Shown: positions 8,907 through 16,826 of the stretch, one piece after another
Numbering within the stretch: the stretch's first letter is position 1
Layout of the letters: each line of letters begins with the position of its first letter
Assembly (NCBI GenBank): GCA_963761775.1
Contig: CAVXIF010000002.1
Coordinates: 1-64,000 of the forward strand
Reading direction: 5' to 3'
DNA length: 64,000 bases
Source of the DNA: Parerythrobacter_A sp963761775
GTDB taxonomy: Bacteria > Pseudomonadota > Alphaproteobacteria > Sphingomonadales > Sphingomonadaceae
Notes under the pieces: generated by a model
What the model was told of the DNA's origin: nothing
The model's input: the letters and a program-made list of their open reading frames with translations, nothing else
The model's database searches: none
Made by a program: the position numbers and the translations under genes

Positions 8907-10261
8907 CAGGCCCAGCTCAGAAGTCCATATTTTCTCGGCTGGTGCTGTGGTCGATTGTGATGGCGACCGCGCTCGTCCTCGCGCTGTGGGTCATGGCTGA
9001 CCAAACCATCAAGTCTATGAATGAAGAACGGCTGATACGCGCAGTCGATGTCGATCTTGCAGGCCTGGTGGATATCTATGCCAGTGGCGGGCTGGAAGAG
9101 CTTTCAGCGCGGATCGGGGACCGTCGGGCCTTGACATCACGGGTTGCGACTGAGCCCTATTACCTTCTGGCGACCAATAATGGACGCCGTATCGCGGGGG
9201 CCGATGCGCCTTGGCCAGAACTTAATGCGCGCCTTTCGGAAACCGGTGTCATTGCCATTGCCGATGGCGGCACGGCCTATGCCCGCGCCACTCAGCTGGG
9301 GCCGGATCTGCGTCTGCTGGTGGGAAGGGAATTCGGCGATGACACAGCGCTGCGGCAGCGGGTCGCTCTTGTCTTCTTCGCTGGTGGAGCTTTGCTGGTT
9401 ATGGGTGTCGGATTGCTTGGCCGGTTCACCACGCGCCGGCTGGCAGGCCGGATTGAAACCATCAATATGGCCTTTCGCGATGTCGATACGCCCTTGCCGA
9501 TTGACCTCAAACCGGCGCCTGAGCGGGACGAGATAGACGAACTCACAATTCACAGCGCTGCTGCTTTGTCCCGGATGCAGCGCTTGGTCGAAGCGCACCG
9601 GGAAACCTCCGATCAAGTGGCGCATGAATTGCGTACACCTTTGATGCATCTGGACAATCAGCTGGTGAAGGCGCTGCGCACCAATCCGGATCCCGATTGC
9701 GCAAAGCGGCTGATGGAAGCGAGGGATGACATCAAGCGAATCATTGCGATGCTGGAGGCCTTGCTCGACATTGCGACCAGCAAGGCCCGCCAAGGGGATG
9801 CGCATGGTTTGAAGCGGGTTGACCTGTCCGCCCTGCTGGCAAAAATCACGGACCTCTATGCTGATAGCGCGGAGGAGTCGGGGCATGACTTTTCTTGGGA
9901 CATTGCCAAAGGCATTGCGATCCAAGGGGAAAATATGCAGCTGACACGGCTCATCACCAACCTGCTCGACAACGCGTTCAAATATGTGCCGGCAGGGGGC
10001 AAGGTGGAACTGTTGCTGCAGCCCGGCCCCGTGCTGACAGTGCGCGATGACGGCCCAGGCATTCCAGAAGAAATGCGCGCTGCCATTTTTGAACGATTTA
10101 ATCGCGGCGGGCGGCTTGATGATGGGTTGGTTGGGAGCGGCTTGGGATTGGCCCTAGCCCGGGCCATTGCTGAGCGGCATGGCATGCAATTGGGCTTGAG
10201 CGATCGGAAACAAGGCGCGGAATTCGTGCTGAGCCCCGCGATTGGAGGAAACGCACTATGA
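8903..10261 (+). CDS. Sensor histidine kinase
   Basis: A 452-residue membrane kinase, partner of the preceding regulator (four-base overlap). Transmembrane helices at about 11-31 and 153-173 flank a periplasmic sensor of about 120 residues with no recognised fold. A HAMP-like linker follows (about 174-225). The dimerisation domain has the phospho-accepting H241 in HELRTP, and the ATPase domain has the N box (NLLDNAFKYV), G1 (DDGPGIP), F box (FERFNRGG) and G2 (GSGLGLALA). All catalytic motifs are intact. Its stop overlaps the start of the lipoprotein gene, tying signal transduction to the lipoprotein and CHAT genes in one transcript. Confidence 0.93.
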   Translation: MTGPAQKSIFSRLVLWSIVMATALVLALWVMADQTIKSMNEERLIRAVDVDLAGLVDIYASGGLEELSARIGDRRALTSRVATEPYYLLATNNGRRIAGADAPWPELNARLSETGVIAIADGGTAYARATQLGPDLRLLVGREFGDDTALRQRVALVFFAGGALLVMGVGLLGRFTTRRLAGRIETINMAFRDVDTPLPIDLKPAPERDEIDELTIHSAAALSRMQRLVEAHRETSDQVAHELRTPLMHLDNQLVKALRTNPDPDCAKRLMEARDDIKRIIAMLEALLDIATSKARQGDAHGLKRVDLSALLAKITDLYADSAEESGHDFSWDIAKGIAIQGENMQLTRLITNLLDNAFKYVPAGGKVELLLQPGPVLTVRDDGPGIPEEMRAAIFERFNRGGRLDDGLVGSGLGLALARAIAERHGMQLGLSDRKQGAEFVLSPAIGGNAL

Positions 10262-10875
10262 TAGACATTGCTTCATCTCTGCGTTGTTTGGTCGCCGCTG
10301 CAATGCTTAGCAGTCTCGCCGCCTGCGTCTCCTCCTCACTGCCGCTCGACCTCGCGGCCAGTGCGTCCAACACGGCAGATGCCCCGGCCCGTAGCCTTTC
10401 TGCAACAGAGCAACTGGCAGAGGATTTGATTCAGGCTGAGACGGCCTATCAAAGGGATGCGATGGAAGAGCTTTCACGCCGTTTGACGCGCATCGATCAC
10501 ATCGGCGCCCGTTTCAAGGATACTGTAGAGGGTGATCCAGCGCTGGAATGGCGCGCCAAATCCCCCGATTCTGCACCGCCTATGCGGGGGCGGGCGCTTG
10601 GCCCGGCCTATACGCGCGGTATTGTCGCGGCGGGCAAGGCCATCGCAACAGAGCAAATATTCCTCTCTGGCAAATCGGTTGCCATCGCGGTTGGCTCCCC
10701 GCCCGAAGCCGCGATCCGACTGAGAGTTATTGCAGCGGACGACAAAATTGTCTGCGAACGGTCGCCTGCGCATGCACGTGATTGTCGTTTTCTTCCAATT
10801 TTCACCCAGCGTTACCGGATAGAACTGGTTAATCAGGGGGCAAATGATGCACGCTATTATCTGGTGGTCGATTAA
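10258..10875 (+). CDS. Small lipoprotein of unknown function
   Basis: A 205-residue protein with a type II signal peptide: a hydrophobic segment then LAAC with Cys23 as the lipidated residue, followed by Val-Ser-Ser rather than Asp at +2, consistent with outer-membrane sorting. The rest begins with a helical stretch (LIQAETAYQRDAMEEL) and ends with a beta-rich region (VAIAVGSPPEAAIRLRVIAA, YRIELVNQG) that could be a carbohydrate-binding-like sandwich. I recognise no family. It overlaps the kinase by four bases and the CHAT gene by 32 bases, so all are probably translated together; it may be a surface or periplasmic partner of the CHAT protein. Confidence 0.72.
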   Translation: MIDIASSLRCLVAAAMLSSLAACVSSSLPLDLAASASNTADAPARSLSATEQLAEDLIQAETAYQRDAMEELSRRLTRIDHIGARFKDTVEGDPALEWRAKSPDSAPPMRGRALGPAYTRGIVAAGKAIATEQIFLSGKSVAIAVGSPPEAAIRLRVIAADDKIVCERSPAHARDCRFLPIFTQRYRIELVNQGANDARYYLVVD

Positions 10876-13783
10876 CGTAGCGCTTTTGCCTGCGTCGCTC
10901 GTGGTGGCGGCCCAAGGTGCTGCGGCAAATGATGGTGCGAGCAACAATAGCGCCGACGCGCCCACTGCTTCCAGCCCTTTGGTGGCAGAGATCAAAAGCT
11001 GGGAGAGCCGCGACATGCGGGCCGACCCCGACGGCTCTGTAGCCGCGCTTTTCGAATTGCGTGACCGGGCCGAAACTGCACCGGATTTGCCCATCGAAGC
11101 CAAGGCCGATCTCACCACTTTGATCGGCGTCGCCTATTTCAGCGGCCAGAAATATGCCGAGTCAGCGCAATGGATGGCGAAGGCGGCAGCGATTTGGGAA
11201 ACCGTTGATGGCCGAGAGGACAAGCAGGCCGAAATGCTCAACAATCGCGCCACAATTCTGCGCGCCCTCAAACGGTTGTCAGAAGCCGAAGCAGTCATGC
11301 GCCAGGCACTGGCGATCCGTATCCACCTCTATGGCGCGGAGGATGAAACGGTGGCATCTTCTACCTATGGCCTCGCGAATATACTGTATAGCCAAGGCCG
11401 CTTTGAAGAGGCTCTACCGCTGATGCGGGAGGCCACACGCCAGCAGAAGATATTCACTCCGGACAGGCCCGAACTGGTGATCCAACGCTTGACCGGCCTG
11501 GGTTCGATCCTGAACGATAGCGGGCGCGATGCGGAAGCCATTTCTGTGATGCGCGAGGCCGAGCAATTTGCCCGCGAAACGCTGGGCAAAGACCATCAGA
11601 CCTACGGTACGCTACTGCACAATTTCGGCCTCAATCTGGCGGATGTCGGATTGCACGGCCAGGCGCTGCCCATGCTTCGGCAAGCGGTGGATATTCGGCG
11701 GCAAACCAATGGCGCGGATAGCCCTTGGACGGCTGCCAGCCTGAGCGCGCTGGCAACTTCATTGCAGGCAGCCGGCAATCTTGACGAGGCGGCTACTTTG
11801 CATGAACGAGCCTTGGAAATCATGCAGGCCAAGCGCGATGTGGTCGGCGCAGAATCGATTGCCCGCGTCTTGTCGCAGCGGAGCAATGTCGCCGCGGCGC
11901 AGCATGATTGGAGTGATTTTGATCGCTGGATTGGCGAGGCCATCGTCGTTGTAGATGATGAATTGGCTGAGGTGCACCCGATGCGGAGCAGCGTGCATCT
12001 GCTGCAAGCTCAGATGCTAGAGCAACGCGGACGATTTGCTGAAGCGCTGCCGATTGCAGAAAAATGGGTCGCAGTGCAGTCGGACACTTTGATCCCGGAG
12101 CATCGCAGCCGTATCTTGGGAGAGCTGCTGCTGGCCCGTTTGCGTCAGGCCGCAGGCGAGCTAGCGGATCGTTATTGGCCAACCGCAGATGCTGCAATTG
12201 ATCGCTTGCAAGTCAAGCTGACCGATCTGACCAGCAGCGAGCGCCAACGCGCCAGCGAGGCGCAGGCCAATCGCAGCGCCTCAGTTCTGTACCTGCAAAT
12301 GGCTTTGGCTGAAGAGGATGCAAACCGGGCCATTCTCGCAGCGCAACTCGCCAATATCTCTGACCTTTCCGTCGGTCAGGAACAAACGCAGGCGTTTGAT
12401 GGCAATGTGCCGGACAATGCAGGCCCCGATTTGATCCACGGCAAGCTGATCGCAGCAACGCGCTTGGAAACACAGCGCACACAGCGGCTTGCTGCCTTGT
12501 TAGATACTCAGGACGAGGCGGCCATCGCTGCTGCGGCGGCACAAGTCGATGAAGCCAGCGCTGCGCGGTTGGCTATTCAGACTCAGTTGAAAGAGCGTTT
12601 CCCACTGTGGCTAGAGCGGTACCGCCCTTCACCTGCCGCGCTTTCCGATATCGTCGCTGCACTGGCAGAAGATGAAGCAGCGCTGATACTTGTCGAAGGC
12701 GAAAGCAGTGGCTGGGCTCTTTTGTTGACACACACAGGCGCTATGCAAGCCCGCCAGTTTGGCCGCATGCAAGCGCTTGAAGCCGTTCAAGCACTCCGCG
12801 CGTCAGTTGAAAGCCCAGAGCAAAGGGATTTCCCTTTTGAGGCGGGATATCGTCTCTATCAAGCGCTGCTTGGCAGCGGGATAGGTTCGGCCAAGAAGCT
12901 AACGCTGTATGGCGGCAGATCGCTTGCCAGCCTGCCGTTCTCGATCCTGACCACCGCACCGCACACTGGCAGCTTAGGCGATGCCCCATGGCTGATCCGG
13001 CAGGCCAGTTTCCAAGTGGCTGGCAATCTCACTTTGCTAGCACAGCAGGCGGCCAGCAGGGATGCCACTGATACAGGCAGCCAAACCCCAAGCTTTGCCG
13101 GTATCGGCGGGGCAGATTTCTACGGGAATGCGCGCGGCATGGGCCAAGCGACTGCACTGTTTCGCAATGGCGGGCCCGATCTTGCAGCTATTGCCGATTT
13201 GCCTCCTTTGGCCAATGCCAGGCCAGAGCTAGAGGCGCTTGCCGCCGCGCTCGGGGATACGCAGGGCCTATTGCTGGTTGGCCCAGGTGCTAGCGAGAGC
13301 AAACTCAAACAGGCAGACCTGCGGGGGCGCACCGTTATCGCTTTTGCCACCCACGGCTTGGTCGCAGGTGAGATTGCGGGCTTGTGGGAGCCCGGTCTCG
13401 TCGTGGGGCGCCATGATGGCGACAGCGGCGAGGACGGCGTGCTGGGTGCCAGCGAAGTGGCGCGGCTGAAATTAGCAGCGGAGTGGGTCATTCTGTCTGC
13501 TTGCAACACTGCCGCAGGCTCCGGCGAAGGCGCCGCCCCTTACTCCGGGCTTGCCACAGCCTTCGCTCAGGCGGGAGCCAAATCCTTGCTGTTATCCCAC
13601 TGGCGAGTGCGCGATGATGCCGCCCGGACGCTGACAGTGGGTACAGTCAAGGCCGCAGCCAAGGGCATGCCCCGCGGGGAGGCCTTGCGAGCAGCACAAT
13701 TGCGTCTAATTGATGGAGAGGCCAGCATTGAAGGATCTGCGCACCCAGCTCTGTGGGCCCCGTTCGTTCTCATAGAGAACTAA
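10844..13783 (+). CDS. Exported TPR protein with C-terminal CHAT (caspase-like) protease domain
   Basis: A 979-residue protein. A GGGGG run precedes the double ATG at 10844. Residues 1-28 look like a Sec signal peptide ending at GAAA, so the protein should act outside the cytoplasm. About 60-420 is a TPR array of the kinesin-light-chain kind (repeated A-x-x-L-x-x-G-R-x-x-E-A with 42-residue spacing, e.g. ALPMLRQAVDIRRQTNGADS). About 590-979 is a CHAT domain: GRSLASLPFSIL, then catalytic His837 in FATHG and Cys887 in SACNTAAG, then AGAKSLLLSHWRV. The dyad is intact with the usual 50-residue spacing. CHAT proteins are caspase-type cysteine proteases normally switched on by a partner bound to their repeats. 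Here the linked lipoprotein, two-component pair and giant surface protein suggest a periplasmic or surface processing role; substrate unknown. Confidence 0.9.
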   Translation: MMHAIIWWSINVALLPASLVVAAQGAAANDGASNNSADAPTASSPLVAEIKSWESRDMRADPDGSVAALFELRDRAETAPDLPIEAKADLTTLIGVAYFSGQKYAESAQWMAKAAAIWETVDGREDKQAEMLNNRATILRALKRLSEAEAVMRQALAIRIHLYGAEDETVASSTYGLANILYSQGRFEEALPLMREATRQQKIFTPDRPELVIQRLTGLGSILNDSGRDAEAISVMREAEQFARETLGKDHQTYGTLLHNFGLNLADVGLHGQALPMLRQAVDIRRQTNGADSPWTAASLSALATSLQAAGNLDEAATLHERALEIMQAKRDVVGAESIARVLSQRSNVAAAQHDWSDFDRWIGEAIVVVDDELAEVHPMRSSVHLLQAQMLEQRGRFAEALPIAEKWVAVQSDTLIPEHRSRILGELLLARLRQAAGELADRYWPTADAAIDRLQVKLTDLTSSERQRASEAQANRSASVLYLQMALAEEDANRAILAAQLANISDLSVGQEQTQAFDGNVPDNAGPDLIHGKLIAATRLETQRTQRLAALLDTQDEAAIAAAAAQVDEASAARLAIQTQLKERFPLWLERYRPSPAALSDIVAALAEDEAALILVEGESSGWALLLTHTGAMQARQFGRMQALEAVQALRASVESPEQRDFPFEAGYRLYQALLGSGIGSAKKLTLYGGRSLASLPFSILTTAPHTGSLGDAPWLIRQASFQVAGNLTLLAQQAASRDATDTGSQTPSFAGIGGADFYGNARGMGQATALFRNGGPDLAAIADLPPLANARPELEALAAALGDTQGLLLVGPGASESKLKQADLRGRTVIAFATHGLVAGEIAGLWEPGLVVGRHDGDSGEDGVLGASEVARLKLAAEWVILSACNTAAGSGEGAAPYSGLATAFAQAGAKSLLLSHWRVRDDAARTLTVGTVKAAAKGMPRGEALRAAQLRLIDGEASIEGSAHPALWAPFVLIEN

Positions 13784-14274
13784 GTGCCCGGGCGCCAATT
13801 TGTACGCCTGAGTTCCATACGCCCTGCTCACCGTGTGAAGCGTAAAGTGAGTAGTCAGTAAAGGGTCAAGATGGTGAAGCTGAGGTGCGTGGGGCTCCAA
13901 AGTCTCAAGCGCAAATCCAGCTCGTTTGCACCAAAAATGATGAGTTGTTGGTGAAAAGATGACTGCAGCCGTTTTGCCTCATGTCGGTTTGATCTACGAA
14001 CACTCGGTAGCGCCTCCTCGGCGGAGAGATCCCCTCGGACTAATACCTCTTTCCTCTGCCCTTTGTAATGCGTCCAAAACTTTCAAAGTGGCAAGCGGCT
14101 GACCGCTTTTGGCCAAGAGCCACCGCTAAACCTATGACCAACCTTGAGGCGCTTTTGCGGACCGGCAGAAACTGGGCCGAGAGCGGAAGGTCCGGTTTTG
14201 GGTAACGAAAATATAGAGGAGACGTGCGCACTTCGGCTTGGGGTGCCTTGCATCGCCGCCAAACCCGTCTTCTT
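13784..14274. other. Intergenic gap between CHAT gene and LacI gene
   Basis: About 490 bases between two genes whose 3' ends face each other. Short frames on both strands here have no motif or ribosome binding site. No strong terminator hairpin is seen by eye, although convergent transcription ends are expected. Nothing else can be supported. Confidence 0.5.
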
Positions 14275-15312
14275 CTATGCGCTTTCTCGACCAATGAGAT
14301 GGGGAGGCAGTACCAGACTTTCTGTGTCTTCTCCTGACAAGCGGCGCAGCAACAGGTCCACGAGGCCCTTTGCACCAGCAGCGATGTCTTGCCTGACTGT
14401 CGTTAGCGGTGGCATTGTCTGACTTGAAATTGGGAGATCGTCGAAGCCGATTATCTTCAGTCGGTGCGGCACATCGATGCCGCGTTCCCTCAGTTCCTTG
14501 AGGCAGGCGACGGCGATTGTGTCGGTTGCAGCAAAGATGCCGTCGACGCTGCCTACAATCTCCTGCAAATGCTCTGCGATTTCCTCGCCGGTTCGCTCGG
14601 GCGAAAGGTGTGTTGGCAGGGCTCTGATGGGCACGCCCAATTTTTCGGCGACCTCTATTGCGCCAGCGAAGCGGGCGGCAAATTCTATAGGTTGGGTATC
14701 TCCAAGAAATGCGAGTTTTTTGGCACCCGATGCAATAAGTCTCTCGACGGCGAGCTTGCCGCCCAACCGGTTGTCGGTACCAACAACGCAGTGCCTCTGG
14801 CCTTCTTGATGGTTCCCCCAAACCACCATCGGGAGATAACCATCTGCTACGTCCTCGATCCGCTCGAATTGGTCGGACTGGCCGATCACAATCACCCCGT
14901 CCACCATCCCTGATCCGATGAATCGGTCGAGCCAATCCTCATCCTGAGCCGGAATGACACGCCTCAACATGAGGTCATACCCTTTCTCGGTCAGTTCGTC
15001 GGCGAGGTGGCCGAGAAGAGTCATGAAGAAAGCATCGGAAATGCGCTGCCTCTCGTCGTGACCCAACGGAATCGTGACCCCAATCACCCCTGTCTTTTGC
15101 CTGCGCAGCTTGCTCGCCATCTGGTTGGGGCGGAAACCGTGCTCGCGCGCGATCGCCTCGATCTTCTCGCGCGTCTTAGTGTTGACGAGACTGTTGCCGG
15201 CAAGCGCACGCGAAACGGTCCCGGGCGAGACGCCGGCAACCTTTGCGAGGTCCGCGAGGGTGCGGACTCGGGTCACGCTTGCTCCATCATCTTGGGTGCC
15301 GGGGTCAGTCAT
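14275..15312 (-). CDS. LacI-family transcriptional repressor of the sucrose locus
   Basis: A 345-residue regulator. The N-terminal helix-turn-helix and hinge are typical (TLADLAKVAGVSPGTVSRAL, then HGFRPNQMASKLRRQKTGVIGV), and the periplasmic-binding-like effector domain follows, with FAATDTIAVACLKELRERGI and IIGFDDLP near the end. It lies nine bases after the sugar transporter gene on the same strand, so both are probably co-transcribed from the divergent control region at about 16.7 kb, where two LacI-type palindromes are found. It would repress the transporter, itself and the TonB receptor/GH68/fructokinase unit until sucrose or a derivative binds. Effector identity is inferred from context. 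Confidence 0.92.
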   Translation of the reverse strand: MTDPGTQDDGASVTRVRTLADLAKVAGVSPGTVSRALAGNSLVNTKTREKIEAIAREHGFRPNQMASKLRRQKTGVIGVTIPLGHDERQRISDAFFMTLLGHLADELTEKGYDLMLRRVIPAQDEDWLDRFIGSGMVDGVIVIGQSDQFERIEDVADGYLPMVVWGNHQEGQRHCVVGTDNRLGGKLAVERLIASGAKKLAFLGDTQPIEFAARFAGAIEVAEKLGVPIRALPTHLSPERTGEEIAEHLQEIVGSVDGIFAATDTIAVACLKELRERGIDVPHRLKIIGFDDLPISSQTMPPLTTVRQDIAAGAKGLVDLLLRRLSGEDTESLVLPPHLIGRESA

Positions 15313-15321
15313 TAGGACCCC

Positions 15322-16656
15322 TTAGCTCGCCAGCGCCTTTTGTTCACGCGGAACCCGGTGGCCAGCATCAACAAAGAGAGTTGCGATCGCACCGACAATC
15401 ATGAGCGCTCCGCCGAGCATCAATACATTGCGTGGGTCGCCGCCCAGCACTGGATTATAGATCAGCGGCATCGTCAGTGTCTGAAAGAGCATCGGGATGA
15501 CGATGAACATGTTGAAGATGCCCATATAGATCCCGTTGCGTTCCGCCGGGATGGAATCCGCCAGCATCACATATGTGTTGCCCATCATTCCGGCCCAGCC
15601 AATGCCGATGCCAATCATCAGGACGAACAGGGCCATTGGCGTCTCGACACCCGGGATAAGCAGCATGGCTACACCCGATGCAGTAAGACAGAATGCGTGG
15701 ACCATGCGCGCACCCAGCCGAGCGACGATTGGGATCAGCATTAACGCTCCGATGAAGGCGATAAAATTGTACAGAGCGCCGGCCTGTTGAGTGGTCAGCG
15801 TTGCTTCGCGGAATGCGGCGGTAGAAGGGTCGGATGTGTCATAAAGAGAGCGGCCGACCGCGAAGGTGATGTACTGCCAATAAGCAAACATCGCATACCA
15901 CTGGCACAGCATCGCAAGCGCGAGCTGGCGCATCGGCTTGGGCATGTCGCGGATGGCATCAACAATCTCTGCAAACGTGTCTTTCACAGTAAGAGGCTTC
16001 GTTTCCAGAACTGCTTTCTCGTCCTCTGTCATGGGCAATTCGGGAACACGCCAGACCGACCAGACGATGGTCGAGATCGAGAGGATCGCACCAATGATAA
16101 AGGCGATGCGGACGATCACCGGTATGCCATTGTCGTCAAGCACGTCCTGCGCGACAAAGGCTGTCAGCAACGTCGGTGCGAGATAGGACAGGGTTTGCGC
16201 AAGGCCCGTGAATGCACTCTGCGTCAAGAAGCCGACTGATCGCTGATTGGGCACGAGTCGGTCGGCAACATAAGCTCGGTAGGGCTCCATGGTGATGTTG
16301 TTGCCAGCATCGAGGATCCACAGAAGCGAAGCTGCCATCCAAAGCGCGGATGAATACGGCATCAGGAAAAGGCTGATCGTGCAGATGATCGCGCCGATCA
16401 GGAAGTAGGGTGTTCGGCGCCCATATTTGGAATTTGTCCGGTCGCTCATCGCGCCAACAATCGGCTGGATGATGAGGCCGGTCATCGGTCCGGCGAGCCA
16501 CAAAAGCGGCATCGTCGCCTCATCTGCGCCAAGGAAGCCGTAGATCGGCCCCATATTGGCTTGTTGCAGGCCGAAACTGAACTGCAGGCCGAAGAACCCG
16601 ATATTCATTTCGATGATTCGTAGCAGCGAAAGCCGTGATTTTTCGGCGGTTTGCAT
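15322..16656 (-). CDS. GPH/SLC45-type sugar transporter (SuxC-like)
   Basis: A 444-residue inner-membrane protein with about twelve hydrophobic segments. It has family features of sucrose or maltose proton symporters: a MSDRTNSKYGRRTPY loop between helices 2 and 3, and MEPYRAYVADRL further on. The N-terminus (LSLLRIIEMNIGFFGLQFSF) is typical of proteobacterial SuxC-like carriers. It probably imports sucrose delivered to the periplasm by the divergent TonB receptor. The organisation copies the Xanthomonas sux locus (LacI repressor, receptor, carrier, sucrose-splitting enzyme). Substrate specificity is inferred from the GH68 and fructokinase neighbours. Confidence 0.87.
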   Translation of the reverse strand: MQTAEKSRLSLLRIIEMNIGFFGLQFSFGLQQANMGPIYGFLGADEATMPLLWLAGPMTGLIIQPIVGAMSDRTNSKYGRRTPYFLIGAIICTISLFLMPYSSALWMAASLLWILDAGNNITMEPYRAYVADRLVPNQRSVGFLTQSAFTGLAQTLSYLAPTLLTAFVAQDVLDDNGIPVIVRIAFIIGAILSISTIVWSVWRVPELPMTEDEKAVLETKPLTVKDTFAEIVDAIRDMPKPMRQLALAMLCQWYAMFAYWQYITFAVGRSLYDTSDPSTAAFREATLTTQQAGALYNFIAFIGALMLIPIVARLGARMVHAFCLTASGVAMLLIPGVETPMALFVLMIGIGIGWAGMMGNTYVMLADSIPAERNGIYMGIFNMFIVIPMLFQTLTMPLIYNPVLGGDPRNVLMLGGALMIVGAIATLFVDAGHRVPREQKALAS

Positions 16657-16727
16657 AATCAGAATCCTCTCGCTCGCCGTTATGTTGCCGGCGTTGTGGC
16701 ATTTTCGTTACATAGATTGCGCACAAT

Positions 16728-16765
16728 TGCAATCGTTTGCAATTTTCCAGTTGCAAACGATTGCA
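16728..16765. promoter_or_regulatory. Twin LacI-type operators in the divergent promoter region
   Basis: Two near-identical 14-base palindromes, TGCAATCGTTTGCA (16728-16741) and TGCAAACGATTGCA (16752-16765), have the central CG and TGCAA half-sites typical of LacI-family operators. Their centres are 24 bases apart, and the second is the exact reverse complement of the first, so the pair makes a larger inverted repeat. They lie between the transporter start (16656) and the TonB receptor start (16827), where the linked repressor could control both directions. Confidence 0.82.
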
Positions 16766-16826
16766 TTCGAGTTATGCCTTAATGCGAATCGCGCAAAATA
16801 GTGCGACCACATAGGAGAGTTTTGCC

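Noticed and set aside
16520..16801. Small frames in the divergent sucrose promoter region
   Set aside because: They overlap the transporter start and operators and have no coding features.
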